Shown: positions 16,321-24,097 of the stretch, piece by piece
Layout of the letters: every line of letters begins with the position of its first letter
Numbering within the stretch: position 1 is the first letter of the stretch
DNA from: Streptacidiphilus anmyonensis
Lineage (GTDB): Bacteria > Actinomycetota > Actinomycetes > Streptomycetales > Streptomycetaceae
Length of the DNA stretch: 46,425 nt
Assembly: GCF_000787855.1 (NCBI RefSeq)
Contig: NZ_BBPQ01000009.1
Location: 1 to 46,425 of the forward strand
Direction: 5' to 3'
Translations under genes and position numbers: made by a program
The notes under the pieces: generated by a model
Databases searched by the model: none
The model's input: the letters and a program-made list of their open reading frames with translations, nothing else
What the model was told of the DNA's origin: nothing

Positions 16321-16395
16321 GGGCGCATAGCTCAGCGGTAGAGCGCTGCTCTTACAAAGCAGATGTCGGCGGTTCGAATCCGTCTGTGCCCACCA
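16321..16395 (+). tRNA. tRNA-Val (anticodon UAC)
   Basis: Full cloverleaf: acceptor GGGCGCA pairs with TGTGCCC (one G-U), D arm GCTC/GAGC, anticodon stem CTGCT/AGCAG with loop CTTACAA giving anticodon TAC, T arm GGCGG/CCGTC with TTCGAAT loop, discriminator A and an encoded CCA. It is the integration site of the element that follows: its 3' part from the anticodon loop on is duplicated at 31576 and, shorter, at 34386. Insertion keeps the gene intact. Confidence 0.97.
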
Positions 16396-16451
16396 GCTCT
16401 GAACAGCAACGGAGCCCCACACCATGATCGGCGTGAGGCTCCGCGTGCCAC
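16351..16451. repeat. attL: 101-bp direct repeat, copy 1
   Basis: Identical to 31576-31676. Starts with CTTACAAAGCAG in the tRNA anticodon loop, runs through the tRNA 3' end and across the hairpin at 16410-16443. Beyond it the homology to copy 2 continues with mismatches into the integrase gene, as expected because copy 2 also lies next to an integrase. Confidence 0.9.
16410..16443. terminator. Hairpin between tRNA-Val and int 3' end
   Basis: CGGAGCC (16410-16416) plus CAC pairs with GTG plus GGCTCCG (16437-16443), around a 12-nt loop. It lies between the tRNA and the convergent integrase gene and is duplicated with the att repeat at 31635-31668. Likely a two-way terminator. Confidence 0.5.
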
Positions 16452-16461
16452 TTACGTGCCA
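16445..16461. promoter_or_regulatory. Integrase arm-type sites: GTGCCA pair, left end of element 1
   Basis: GTGCCA at 16445-16450 and 16456-16461, 11 bp start to start. The same pair with the same spacing occurs at 31455, 34291 and, with one base changed in the second half, at 31670, always beside an att copy. Confidence 0.6.
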
Positions 16462-17603
16462 GATGGGTCCACATCCGGTGGACTGCCTTCCCTGGCTTCT
16501 TTGATCATCTGCCCGAGCTTGTCCGCGATGACGCGATCCCGGCCGGCGGTCATGTGCTGGTAGATCAACGCAGCGCGGGTGCTGCTGTGGCCCATCCGGG
16601 TCATGAGCTCCCGAGTGCTGGCGCCGGCGTTAGCTGCCAGGGTGTTTCCCGTGTGGCGCAGATCGTGGAAATGCACCTCATCGCTGATCTTCGCCTTCTT
16701 CCGAGCCCTCTCCCACACCTCGTGGAAGTTGCTGCGTCGGAGCTGGCCGCCCAGGGCGCCCGTGAACACGTGGGACGTGGGGCCAGGAGCCACGAAGTGC
16801 TCCAGGTGCACCGTCACGGCGGGCAGCAGCTCGACCGGGAAGGCGATCACCCGGACGCCGGCGCGCGTCTTGGGCGCCTTGTCGAGAAGCTGCCCGGTCG
16901 ACAGCTCAGCCTGCGAGCGCCGAACCGACACCGTGAGCGCGGTTGTGTCAACGTCCGAGCGGCGGAGTGCTGCGAGCTCCCCGAAGCGGAGCGTGGTGAA
17001 GGCACCCAAGAGGACCATGAGCCTGTAGCGCGCCGGGATGGCTTCCACGACGGCGAGCACCTGTTCCACGGTCAGCACGGGACGTTCCGGTACCTCGTAC
17101 TGCCCAGCGCCCTTGATCCGGCAGGGGTTCCGCTGGATCAGCTCGTCATCCAGCGCGGTGTTCATGATGGCCCGAAGTACCTGGTACGCCTTGACCACGG
17201 CTGGCTCACCAACGCCGGAGGCGAGCAGCTTCGAGCGCCAGGCCCGGACCTTCCCAGTCGTGATCTCCCCTACAGTGCTGTGTCGGAAGGTCGGTTGGAT
17301 GTGGAGCCGCAGCGAGATCGCGTAGCGCTGGCGGGAGGTCTCGGCGAGCTTCCGGTCTCGGAGCCAGGCGTCGGCGTAGTCGCCGAAGTTCACCTTGCCA
17401 TCGTCCGGGTCCGTCCAGCGACCGCGCGTGATGTCGGCCTCGATCAGCGTCAGTGCGATCTCGGCTTCCTTCTTGGTGGCGTAAGTCTCCTCGCCGGTCC
17501 GCATCAACCCAGTGATCGGGTCGGGGTAGCGGATCTGCCAACGTCCGGAGGGGAGCTGGCGCACGGAACCGAAGCGGCGGCGCTTGCCCTTGTGGTTGGC
17601 CAT
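16452..17603 (-). CDS. int: Tyrosine site-specific integrase (383 aa)
   Basis: Catalyses integration and, with Xis, excision at tRNA-Val. Seen: N-terminal AP2-like arm-binding part (FGSVRQLPSGRWQIRYPDP), SAM-like core-binding domain (FGDYADAWLRDRK...), catalytic domain with R206 (TTLRFGELAALR), H313xxR316 (HDLRHTGNT), H339 (RMGHSS) and nucleophile Y349 (LIYQHM). The start at 17603 (MANHKGKRRRFG) overlaps the xis stop by one base (TGATG). The 3' end abuts attL. All catalytic residues are present, so it should be active. Confidence 0.95.
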   Translation of the reverse strand: MANHKGKRRRFGSVRQLPSGRWQIRYPDPITGLMRTGEETYATKKEAEIALTLIEADITRGRWTDPDDGKVNFGDYADAWLRDRKLAETSRQRYAISLRLHIQPTFRHSTVGEITTGKVRAWRSKLLASGVGEPAVVKAYQVLRAIMNTALDDELIQRNPCRIKGAGQYEVPERPVLTVEQVLAVVEAIPARYRLMVLLGAFTTLRFGELAALRRSDVDTTALTVSVRRSQAELSTGQLLDKAPKTRAGVRVIAFPVELLPAVTVHLEHFVAPGPTSHVFTGALGGQLRRSNFHEVWERARKKAKISDEVHFHDLRHTGNTLAANAGASTRELMTRMGHSSTRAALIYQHMTAGRDRVIADKLGQMIKEAREGSPPDVDPSGT

Positions 17604-17824
17604 CAGGCAGCCACCCCCAGACGGCGCGAGCCCCGGGCGATGGCAGGCACGGTGTTGGCGTCGATGTACGCCTGAACCACGCTCTCCTTGATGCGCACGT
17701 TGCGGCCGACGTGGACGAACTCGATGCGACGTTCCTCGATCAGCCGGCGCGGGAAGCGCTCCTTGCTCGTGTTCCAAGTGCCGAGCATCTCGGCGACCTC
17801 ACGCACGGTCAGCAGGCGGTCCAC
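17603..17824 (-). CDS. xis: Excisionase, helix-turn-helix (73 aa)
   Basis: Small DNA-bending recombination directionality factor. Seen: a MerR/Xis-type HTH beginning LLTVREVAEMLGTWNTSKER and a wing FVHVGRNVRIKESVVQAYID. Upstream it overlaps the 3' end of repSA by 16 bp; downstream it overlaps int by one base. The tight int-xis-rep layout is that of pSAM2-type elements, where these genes are co-transcribed when transfer is switched on. Confidence 0.9.
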   Translation of the reverse strand: MDRLLTVREVAEMLGTWNTSKERFPRRLIEERRIEFVHVGRNVRIKESVVQAYIDANTVPAIARGSRRLGVAA

Positions 17825-19272
17825 GCCTGTTCCTCCTCTCGATCCTGGAGCAGCGATAGGCGCTCCTCTCTGGCGGCGGTGCGGTTGTGCTGGATCTGTT
17901 CGGCGATGGTGGCGGCGAGCACCGATTCGCCGGGGGTGTGGCCTTGTCCGGCGAAGACCCAGTGGGCGAGGACGAGGGTTTCCCCGTCGTGCTCCAAGTC
18001 GTCCAGGTCCGGGAGGCCGGCGGCGAGGAGCCGTTCGCGCAGTTCCTCGTGGGCCTGTTGGGCGCGGTAGTCCACGCGGGCCTGACGCAGGGCGCCGAGG
18101 GTGGTGGAGTAGCGGGGCGACTTGGACGAGAAGTGGCCGCGGAAGCCGAGCATGTGGGACCAGTGCGCGAGCAGCCGTTCCGGGTAGGCGTCGTCGAGTT
18201 CCCAGCAGGTCTCGATCAGTCGGCGGGTGTGGTCGGGCAGGTCGTAGTCCGCGAGAGCGCCGAGGGAGTGCAGCCGCCGATCCACGCTGTCGGTGACCTC
18301 GGCCGCCTTGGTGGCGTACTTGGCGACGTAGGACGCAACCGCCTGCTCAGTGATCTCGGAGCCGTCGCCAAAGGCCCGGACGGGGCGCACGTCGACCTGC
18401 TCACCCCAGCGCAGGACTCGGGCGGGGTGCGGGCCGGCAGCGTCGAGCGGCACCGTGACGGCCCGTGCGGCGGAGCGGATGGCACGGTCGAGCAGGGAGA
18501 CCGTGGCCCAGGCGGGTGGGGTGGTGCCGGGGGCGTCGGCGCCGTCGAGGCGGATGACGGCGTGGAAGTGCACGGCGCCGCGGCGCTGGTACTCGGCGAC
18601 CTTGCCGAACGCGAGCTTCACCGTGGCGTCGAAGTCCCGGCGGGTGAGGCCGGATGCCTTGGCCAGTTCGCGGCGCAGGTAGATCGTGAAGCGGCGCCAC
18701 AGCTCGGAGGCCCAGTTGTTCCAGAGAACGGCGTGCGCGTAGTCGTACCGCTCCGGGTCGAGCGGCGAGCCGAGCGCGGGGGCTCCCTTCGGGTGCTGCT
18801 TGCCGCAGCGGCAGCAGCCGGTGTCGGGGCGGTTGTGGACCGGGCCGAACGAGGGCGCGGTGAGGGTGGCGAAGACGCGGGGGCAGTCCCGCACGGTGGC
18901 GGGCACGTCCTTGGTCTGGTCGCCGACGAGGCCGGCGCGGATCAGGTGGTAGGTGTCGGCGGCGTACGTCTGGGAGCAGGTGGGGCAGCGGGTGGCGCGG
19001 CGGTTGCCGCAGGCGACCTTGAGGCGTCCGCCGGGTTCGTCGGCGGTGCTGTACTCGCTGAGGACGAGGCCGGTGGGCAGGTGGCGGATGGTCTTGGAGC
19101 CCCACAGGTTGACGGGGTTGGCGCATCCTCCGGTGCGGCGGATCTGCTCGACGAGCCGGGGCAGGTCGCCGCGGGCAGCGAGGCGGGCGAGGTCTTCGAC
19201 GGGTTCGAGGTCCCGCCCAAGGACCGCGCCGGTGAGGGGGGGGTCCGTGGGTCGGGTCAGTGTGGTGGTCAT
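17809..19272 (-). CDS. repSA: Replication initiator RepSA-type, HUH family (487 aa)
   Basis: Rolling-circle replication initiator of pSAM2-like elements. Seen: zinc-binding pairs CGNRRATRCPTC (88-99) and CCRCGKQH (153-160), the metal-binding HUH motif in GAVHFHAVIRLDG (H235-F-H237), and ASYVAKYATKAAE with candidate nicking tyrosines Y315/Y319. Length fits the family. The ATG at 19272 overlaps the methyltransferase stop by one base (TGATG); the open frame beyond it is antisense GC bias. It allows a transient circular form to replicate during transfer. Confidence 0.92.
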   Translation of the reverse strand: MTTTLTRPTDPPLTGAVLGRDLEPVEDLARLAARGDLPRLVEQIRRTGGCANPVNLWGSKTIRHLPTGLVLSEYSTADEPGGRLKVACGNRRATRCPTCSQTYAADTYHLIRAGLVGDQTKDVPATVRDCPRVFATLTAPSFGPVHNRPDTGCCRCGKQHPKGAPALGSPLDPERYDYAHAVLWNNWASELWRRFTIYLRRELAKASGLTRRDFDATVKLAFGKVAEYQRRGAVHFHAVIRLDGADAPGTTPPAWATVSLLDRAIRSAARAVTVPLDAAGPHPARVLRWGEQVDVRPVRAFGDGSEITEQAVASYVAKYATKAAEVTDSVDRRLHSLGALADYDLPDHTRRLIETCWELDDAYPERLLAHWSHMLGFRGHFSSKSPRYSTTLGALRQARVDYRAQQAHEELRERLLAAGLPDLDDLEHDGETLVLAHWVFAGQGHTPGESVLAATIAEQIQHNRTAAREERLSLLQDREEEQAWTAC

Positions 19273-20336
19273 CAGGCGGCGACTCCCGCAGACAGGCGCG
19301 CGGGCACGACCGTGGCCAGCACGGCGGCGGCGAGGCGTGGGGGGACGGCGTTGCCGATCTGCTCGAACTGCTTCGTCCTGGAGCCGCACCACGGGTAGTC
19401 GGTGGGGAACGTCTGGAGGACGGCGGCTTCCGCGACGGTGAGTTGCCGCATCTTCGTGCCGTCGCTGTCGAGCCAGGACACGTCCGCGGTGGCGTGCGCG
19501 AACAGCAGCGTGGGCGCAGGATCGTCCAGCCGGCGACGGGTGGCCGCGGACCGTTTGCCGACGCGCAGGGTCCAGGAGCGTGCGCGGCCGGTCAGGGCCC
19601 AGGCGGGCAGGTCGGCGGTGAACTTGTTGCCGCCCGTGGTGTGTTCGCCGCGGGTGGTGACCTCGCCGGAGGCGAGGCCGAGGGCGGTGGCCATGCTGAT
19701 CCAGCCAGCGCGGCCGGGGCCGAAAAGGGTGTCCGGTTCCGGGTCGCGGGCGTGGGTCGGGGCCGGGGGTGCGACCGGCTGTGTGCGGGAGGCGAGGAGG
19801 AAGGCGCGGCGGCGGGTCTGCGGGACGCCGTAGTCGGCGGCGTTGAGCAGGCCGGTCCAGGTCGCGTATCCGGCAGCTTCGAGCAGGTGGGCGGTGTGAT
19901 CGAAGAGCGGGAGCACGGCGGGGACCTGTTCCAGGGCGATCCACTCGGGGCGCAGGTCGAGGGCGTAGCGCAGCGGCTCCACGACGAGCAGGGAGCGGGG
20001 GTCCTTAAGGCCGGGGCGGATCGCGTCGCGGGTGTCGCGTCCGTGGGCGAGGTCGTGCAGGACCTGGTGGCACAGGTCGGCGTCGTCCAGGCCCTTGCGG
20101 CGACCGCCGGCGCTGAACGGCTGGCACGGCGCGGACCCGATCAGCCCGGTCACCTTTCCGGCTAGGGACGTGGTCGGGTAGCTGGCCACGTCGGTGCAGA
20201 CGGTTGCGTGTCCGGCGGCGTTGCGGGTCTGGCAGGCGGCGGCGTCGAGTTCCATGCCGAAGTCCCGGTGTCCGAGGGCGCGAAGTCCCTGGGACCAGCC
20301 GCCGGGGCCGGCGAACAGGTCGAGAATCGCGTTCAC
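19272..20336 (-). CDS. DNA (cytosine-5) methyltransferase (354 aa)
   Basis: Methylates cytosine in DNA. Seen in order: motif I LDLFAGPGGWSQGL (5-18), catalytic PCQPFS (C71), motif VI as EQV instead of ENV (E136), motif VIII QTRRRAF (173-179), and motif IX/X QIGNAVPP near the end. A GTG at 20336 starts NAILDLFAG; the upstream open frame has no conserved sequence. It sits inside the replication operon, joined to repSA by a TGATG overlap, and no matching restriction gene is adjacent. Probably protects the element or host DNA from restriction; target sequence unknown. Confidence 0.93.
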   Translation of the reverse strand: MNAILDLFAGPGGWSQGLRALGHRDFGMELDAAACQTRNAAGHATVCTDVASYPTTSLAGKVTGLIGSAPCQPFSAGGRRKGLDDADLCHQVLHDLAHGRDTRDAIRPGLKDPRSLLVVEPLRYALDLRPEWIALEQVPAVLPLFDHTAHLLEAAGYATWTGLLNAADYGVPQTRRRAFLLASRTQPVAPPAPTHARDPEPDTLFGPGRAGWISMATALGLASGEVTTRGEHTTGGNKFTADLPAWALTGRARSWTLRVGKRSAATRRRLDDPAPTLLFAHATADVSWLDSDGTKMRQLTVAEAAVLQTFPTDYPWCGSRTKQFEQIGNAVPPRLAAAVLATVVPARLSAGVAA

Positions 20337-20340
20337 GGGG

Positions 20341-20532
20341 TCACCGGTCCTTGTGCGTGGTCTGGTGGGCGAGGTACTCGCTGACCAGGGCCTTGACCTC
20401 GGTCGGGCCGGTGGCCTCGCCGGATGCACCGCAGTGGCACAGGTAGTCGCCGGTGGGCTCGGGGGCTCCGGGCCAGCCCGGGGCGTAGACGTGGATGCCG
20501 GGGTTGTCGGGGGTGACCCAGGTATCGGCCAT
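20341..20532 (-). CDS. Small AICE protein with CHC motif (63 aa)
   Basis: Not recognised. Begins MADTWVTPDNPGIHVYAPGW, has DYLCHCGASG (a Cys-His-Cys cluster) and ends in a charged, helical HQTTHKDR. It stops 5 bp before the methyltransferase start, so it belongs to the same transcript. Small proteins of this kind are common between rep and transfer genes of such elements. The ATG at 20532 is preferred over the one at 20535; either is possible. Confidence 0.55.
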   Translation of the reverse strand: MADTWVTPDNPGIHVYAPGWPGAPEPTGDYLCHCGASGEATGPTEVKALVSEYLAHQTTHKDR

Positions 20533-20536
20533 CACG

Positions 20537-20728
20537 TCACCGGCCAGCCGGGGCGAGCATGGGGGTCTTGTCGTTGGCGGGGACGTTGCCGGTGCCGGAG
20601 CAGTGGAGGCAGATCACGGGGAGCGTCGGCAGGGAGCCGTCCAGGGCGCGGGGGCCGATCGAGATGGCGACGACGGGGAAGCCGTCGCAGGTCGGGCAGA
20701 TGCGCACGGAGGAGGTGTTCGCGGGCAT
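20537..20728 (-). CDS. Small zinc-finger-like AICE protein (63 aa)
   Basis: Not recognised by family name. Two CxxC pairs are visible, ICPTCDGFP and ICLHCSGTG, spaced about 30 residues apart like one DnaJ-type zinc finger. It lies one base before the next gene, in the same operon. Possibly binds nucleic acid or another element protein; that is inference from the Cys pairs. Confidence 0.55.
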   Translation of the reverse strand: MPANTSSVRICPTCDGFPVVAISIGPRALDGSLPTLPVICLHCSGTGNVPANDKTPMLAPAGR

Positions 20729-20772
20729 GATGGTGGGACTCCTGTCCTGTCGGTTGATGGCGGTTCGGGAGG

Positions 20773-20816
20773 CTCGGGGCGACCGTGATTCCTTGGCCGG
20801 GATCGGTCGCCCCGAG
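20773..20816. terminator. Perfect 13-bp inverted repeat between transfer and replication gene sets
   Basis: CTCGGGGCGACCG (20773-20785) pairs perfectly with 20804-20816 around an 18-nt loop. It lies in the 94-bp gap downstream of the 20823-21173 gene and upstream of the dcm/rep genes. It may terminate or attenuate transcription from the transfer genes into replication, or bind a regulator. Confidence 0.5.
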
Positions 20817-20822
20817 GTGGAG

Positions 20823-21173
20823 CTATCGGCGGGTGCGGTGGTCCTGGGTGCTGTTCAGGAGGCTCTTGAGGACGGCGGCGACGACCGCGAGGGCGAGGGC
20901 GCTGACGGCGAAGGCGAGCAGGAGCCCGATGGCGATGGCGCCGACGGTGACGATCGCGACGACGGCTCCGATGCCGCCGGCGACGTACGGGGCGACCGAC
21001 GGGCGCGGGGCCTGGACGACGATCGGCGCGGGCGGGGCGTAGTACGGCTGGGCCTGCTGGTAGTTGGTGGGCAGCGGCGCTGGCGGGTGGACCGGCACGG
21101 GGGCCGGGGGCGGGGTCTGGGCGATGGTGTAGATGCGGTTGGAGCCGGGGGCGAAGGTCGGGCGGATACCCAT
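20823..21173 (-). CDS. Small membrane protein of the transfer module (Spd-like, 116 aa)
   Basis: Proline-rich N-terminal half (TPPPAPVPVHPPAPLPTNY, residues 20-38) followed by a long hydrophobic stretch from about residue 62 to 105 (VAGGIGAVVAIVTVGAIAIG and following), then a short basic tail. Position between dcm and spdB-type genes matches the spread (spd) membrane proteins of Streptomyces elements, thought to help DNA move between mycelial compartments. Exact family not certain. Confidence 0.6.
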   Translation of the reverse strand: MGIRPTFAPGSNRIYTIAQTPPPAPVPVHPPAPLPTNYQQAQPYYAPPAPIVVQAPRPSVAPYVAGGIGAVVAIVTVGAIAIGLLLAFAVSALALAVVAAVLKSLLNSTQDHRTRR

Positions 21174-21195
21174 GGCGGATCAGTCCTTTCGCAGG

Positions 21196-21387
21196 TCAGT
21201 GGTGCTGGTTGACGACGTCGACGCCGGTCTTGGTGGTGGAGTTGATCGCGGGGGCGAACATGGTGTGGGCGAGGTAGAAGCCGAAGAGGAGGACCACGGC
21301 GACGATCCACAGCCGCAGGCGAATGAACTTGATGAGCAGCCAGACGATCAGGCCGAGGACGACGACGAGCGGGAGCTGGACGGTCAT
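21196..21387 (-). CDS. Small membrane protein of the transfer module (63 aa)
   Basis: Nearly all hydrophobic: VQLPLVVVLGLIVWLLIKFI then RLRLWIVAVVLLFGFYLAHT, i.e. two closely spaced membrane spans with a short polar tail. The start overlaps the stop of the DUF2637 gene as ATGA, so it is translationally coupled. Likely a spread/transfer accessory protein; no firm family. Confidence 0.6.
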   Translation of the reverse strand: MTVQLPLVVVLGLIVWLLIKFIRLRLWIVAVVLLFGFYLAHTMFAPAINSTTKTGVDVVNQHH

Positions 21388-22079
21388 GCCGGGACTCCTT
21401 CGAGCTGGGCGTGGATCGCGGTGGCAACGTCGGCCGGGAGGTTGAGGCGGGAGCGCAGGGTGTCCGGGTCGATGGGGGTACCGGTGCGGGTCTGGTGGGC
21501 GTCGGCGAGCTTGCGGGCGTGGTCGAGCAGCGCGGCCGGGACGCTCACCGGCGGGACGGCGGCCGGGACTGGGGGCAGGGCCGGGGCCGGTTCCGGCTCT
21601 GGCAGCACGGGCGCGGTGTCCTCGACCGGGGCGGGCGGGGTGTCGCGTTCCACGTCGAGCACCGGGGCCGGTGCGGGCGCGACCCCCGGGGCGTCGCTAT
21701 CGGAGGGGCGCGGGGTGCGGTCGTGGGCGAGGAGGGTGCCGCCGAGGAACGCGGCGGCGGGCCAGCCGGCGACGAGCATGCGCAGCCAGGCGGGGGCGTT
21801 GTGCATGTCGAGGAATCCGGCGGTGGCGACGTTCGCGCCGAGCGACGCGGTGAGGGCGATGGTGAACCAGGCCCAGGCGAGGCGGGCGGATCGGTCGGTT
21901 CGGAGGCGGCGCCAGGCGGCGACCAACAGCAGGTCGACGCTGATCGGGTAGGCCCACGCCTTCCAGCCGGTCTGCCCGGCGGAGCCGGCGACGTCGTGGA
22001 GGTGGGCGAAGGACAGGGCGGCGGCGATGACGGCCTGGACGAGGACCGCGTCCACGCGGGGCAGGAGACGGCGGTTCAT
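21384..22079 (-). CDS. DUF2637 / SpdB-type membrane protein (231 aa)
   Basis: Four membrane spans in the first 125 residues (VDAVLVQAVIAAALSFAHL, AWAYPISVDLLLVAAW, ARLAWAWFTIALTASLGANV, WPAAAFLGGTLLAH) followed by a Pro/Ala-rich linker and a short C-terminal helical domain (DPDTLRSRLNLPADVATAI) that looks like a winged-helix fragment. DUF2637 proteins are the SpdB component of Streptomyces conjugation. The ATG at 22079 has GGAG upstream. A chromosomal relative lies at 43843-44850. Confidence 0.82.
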   Translation of the reverse strand: MNRRLLPRVDAVLVQAVIAAALSFAHLHDVAGSAGQTGWKAWAYPISVDLLLVAAWRRLRTDRSARLAWAWFTIALTASLGANVATAGFLDMHNAPAWLRMLVAGWPAAAFLGGTLLAHDRTPRPSDSDAPGVAPAPAPVLDVERDTPPAPVEDTAPVLPEPEPAPALPPVPAAVPPVSVPAALLDHARKLADAHQTRTGTPIDPDTLRSRLNLPADVATAIHAQLEGVPA

Positions 22080-22102
22080 CGGGGGTCTCCGTTCGGAGGG
22101 TT

Positions 22103-22207
22103 GAGACCGGAGGCGGGCGGGGCGCTCGGCCGACCGCCCGTCTCGGTATTGGGCATGGCTCGGTAGGGACTTGGCGCGTGGGTGCACCGACCAGGGGCTT
22201 TCGGTGC
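22103..22207. terminator. Two hairpins between traB and the DUF2637 gene
   Basis: A 7-bp perfect stem GCACCGA/TCGGTGC (22184-22207) follows the traB stop by 3 bp. Further on, GGGCGG/CCGCCC (22115-22139), extended by GAGAC/GTCTC with a bulge, precedes the DUF2637 gene. They could reduce read-through from traB. Confidence 0.4.
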
Positions 22208-22209
22208 CG

Positions 22210-23595
22210 CTACGGGGCGGCTGGCGCCGGGATGTAGACCGAGTCCTCAGGGATCGCGTCGACCGGGACCGGTCGGAAGCCGTTCAGGGCTGGGACGTTG
22301 GGCACGAGGTGCGCGGTCTGGGCGCACAGGACGGCGGTCTCGTTGAGCGAGCGGTACGGGGTTCGGATGCGCTGCCAGTGCCCGGAGGTGTCGCCCGCTA
22401 TGGCGACGCCGGCCAGGTCGGGGCTGATGTTGACGGCGGCGTGGACGGCAGACTCGGCGACGTCCCCGAGGCCCATCTTGGCGGTGTCGGTGTCGTTGAC
22501 GCGGTGGACGACGCGGTTGGAGAGCTGGGAGCGCAGCAAGGTGGCGCCCTTGCCGAGTTCGGAGCCGAAGCGCTGGCCGTTGACTTCGAGGTACATGCCG
22601 GCGGATCGGGCGAGCTGGGCGAAGCGGACCATGAGCGTGACGGTCTCCTGGATGCGCTTCTTGTCCCGGTCGGAGGAGCCGAGGAACAGTTCCGCGATCT
22701 CGTCCACGATCACCACGATCGGGACCGGGCGAATGCGCTCGGGCAGGCCCCAGATGTCGGCGGTGATGTCGCCGTTCGTCACGCTGCCTGGAATGCCGAG
22801 GTAGTCGCGGATCAGGTCGTAGCGCTCGACCATGACGGTCTTGACCAGGACCCGGAACAGGTCCAGTGCCGCATCCGGATCGGGTGCGAGGGCGGAAAGG
22901 CGGGGGGCGAAGGGCATCTGCTCGACGCCCATCTTGCAGTCGACCCCGCAGATGGCGACGTGCCGCGGGGCGAGGCCGTGGATCAGGTTGCGGGTGAGCA
23001 TGGACTTGCCGGACCCGGTGGCCCCGAGGTTCAGCGCGTGGGGCTTGGCCTGGTAGTCGCGCTCGTAGACGGTGCCGTCCTCGGCGAGCGCCACCGGAAC
23101 CCGTAGCGGACTGCCGGGCTTGGCGTTGAGCTTGCCAGGCATGACCACGTTGCGCAGCACGTCGAAGCCGGTGATCCGGATGTCCACGATGCCGGGGCGG
23201 ACCTCGACCACGTGGACCGAGTGGACCTGCCATGCGTGCCGTAAGGCTTCCGCCGCATCCGCCACGGTGGCGGTGGTCATGCCCTTCGCGAGCCGGACCC
23301 GCAGCCGGACACCCCGGGTGGAGGGGCGGACCCCGCGCACCTTCGGCGGGACCGGGCGGGCGAGCTGCTGACCCTCGCGGCGAGTCAGGAAGACCTTCCA
23401 CAGCGGCGGCTCGGTCGACAGACCGCACACCTCCATCGTGGAAGCCCAGTCCCGACCGATCCGGAACAGCGCGGCCGGCAGACCGACCGTGGACCAGTAG
23501 CCGCGCGGGGCGTGCTCACGGGCGTAGAGCGCACCGGCTGTGCCGGACAGGGCTATCGGTCCGCCCGCCTCGATGAGCGCCAACAGGTCGTTCAC
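22210..23595 (-). CDS. traB: TraB/TraSA conjugative DNA translocase, FtsK-like (461 aa)
   Basis: Hexameric ATPase that pumps double-stranded DNA to the recipient mycelium, the sole essential transfer protein in this plasmid class. Seen: Walker A NLGATGSGKSMLTR (GATGSGKS at 191-198), Walker B IVVIVDEIAELF (293-304), an arginine-finger region around VRFAQLARSAGMY, and RSQLSNRVVHRVND typical of FtsK/SpoIIIE domains. No strong membrane span is visible at the N-terminus, which is common for this group. Followed by spd-type genes in an operon. Confidence 0.93.
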   Translation of the reverse strand: MNDLLALIEAGGPIALSGTAGALYAREHAPRGYWSTVGLPAALFRIGRDWASTMEVCGLSTEPPLWKVFLTRREGQQLARPVPPKVRGVRPSTRGVRLRVRLAKGMTTATVADAAEALRHAWQVHSVHVVEVRPGIVDIRITGFDVLRNVVMPGKLNAKPGSPLRVPVALAEDGTVYERDYQAKPHALNLGATGSGKSMLTRNLIHGLAPRHVAICGVDCKMGVEQMPFAPRLSALAPDPDAALDLFRVLVKTVMVERYDLIRDYLGIPGSVTNGDITADIWGLPERIRPVPIVVIVDEIAELFLGSSDRDKKRIQETVTLMVRFAQLARSAGMYLEVNGQRFGSELGKGATLLRSQLSNRVVHRVNDTDTAKMGLGDVAESAVHAAVNISPDLAGVAIAGDTSGHWQRIRTPYRSLNETAVLCAQTAHLVPNVPALNGFRPVPVDAIPEDSVYIPAPAAP

Positions 23596-23600
23596 GACGC

Positions 23601-23945
23601 TCAGCCCTTCACCGGCGCGAGCGGGGTGACGGCCACGGCGCGGAACGCGATCCCGTGCTTCATCTTGCCGTTGATCTCGTTCTCCCAGTCGCGGGCCTTG
23701 AGGCCGGTCACGGCCACCTGGGTACCCACGGCGATGCCCTCCGTTGGCAGGCCCGGCTCAGGCACGCTCACGGTCAGCAGGTTCCCGTCACCCTCGTCCG
23801 AGACGATCAGGCCCACCGTGTACAGGGGCTTGTCGGTGGCCGCGTCGATCGCGAGCTCACCCGTCTTCAGGTTCTTGAGCTTGGGCGCCGGCGCGACGGC
23901 GACGAAAACGACGGCGGTCGAAAGGTCGATCTTGAAGGCAGGCAT
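23601..23945 (-). CDS. Pra-like element protein (114 aa)
   Basis: Small beta-rich protein: ATDKPLYTVGLIVSDEGDGN and GTQVAVTGLKARDWENEI suggest an OB-like fold. Position just before traB, and the pattern of a declared ratio or reporter strand followed by TVGLIV, resemble Pra-type activators of replication/integration/excision in pSAM2-like elements. The similarity is by pattern only. First gene of the leftward transfer operon, so it lies next to the control region 23946-24097. Confidence 0.5.
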   Translation of the reverse strand: MPAFKIDLSTAVVFVAVAPAPKLKNLKTGELAIDAATDKPLYTVGLIVSDEGDGNLLTVSVPEPGLPTEGIAVGTQVAVTGLKARDWENEINGKMKHGIAFRAVAVTPLAPVKG

Positions 23946-23983
23946 GAGCCAACTCCCACAGTCGGTACCCGGCTTCTGACGCC

Positions 23984-24048
23984 GAGTAGCAGCTTCACTA
24001 CGAAGCTACTCACAGAAAAACTGTGAGTCAAGCAATTCTGCGAGTAGC
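23984..24048. promoter_or_regulatory. Divergent control region with nested palindromes
   Basis: GAGTAGC occurs at 23984 and 24042, and inverted (GCTACTC) at 24005-24011. An 8-bp perfect palindrome ACTCACAG-AAAAA-CTGTGAGT spans 24008-24028. AGCTTC/GAAGCT forms a further inverted repeat inside. It lies in the 152-bp gap between the leftward transfer operon and the rightward ABM/XRE/Nudix operon, the place for the element's main switch. The XRE-TPR protein is the obvious candidate binder. Confidence 0.6.
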
Positions 24049-24097
24049 AGGCCGGCTGTGGATCTGAGAGTCTGTCTGTGACTGAGAGGGAGGCTCC

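Noticed and set aside
17400-23020. TraB recognition (clt) cluster of GACCCGGA-type 8-mers
   Set aside because: Single related 8-mers occur inside int, rep and traB, but I saw no cluster of the kind known from pSVH1.
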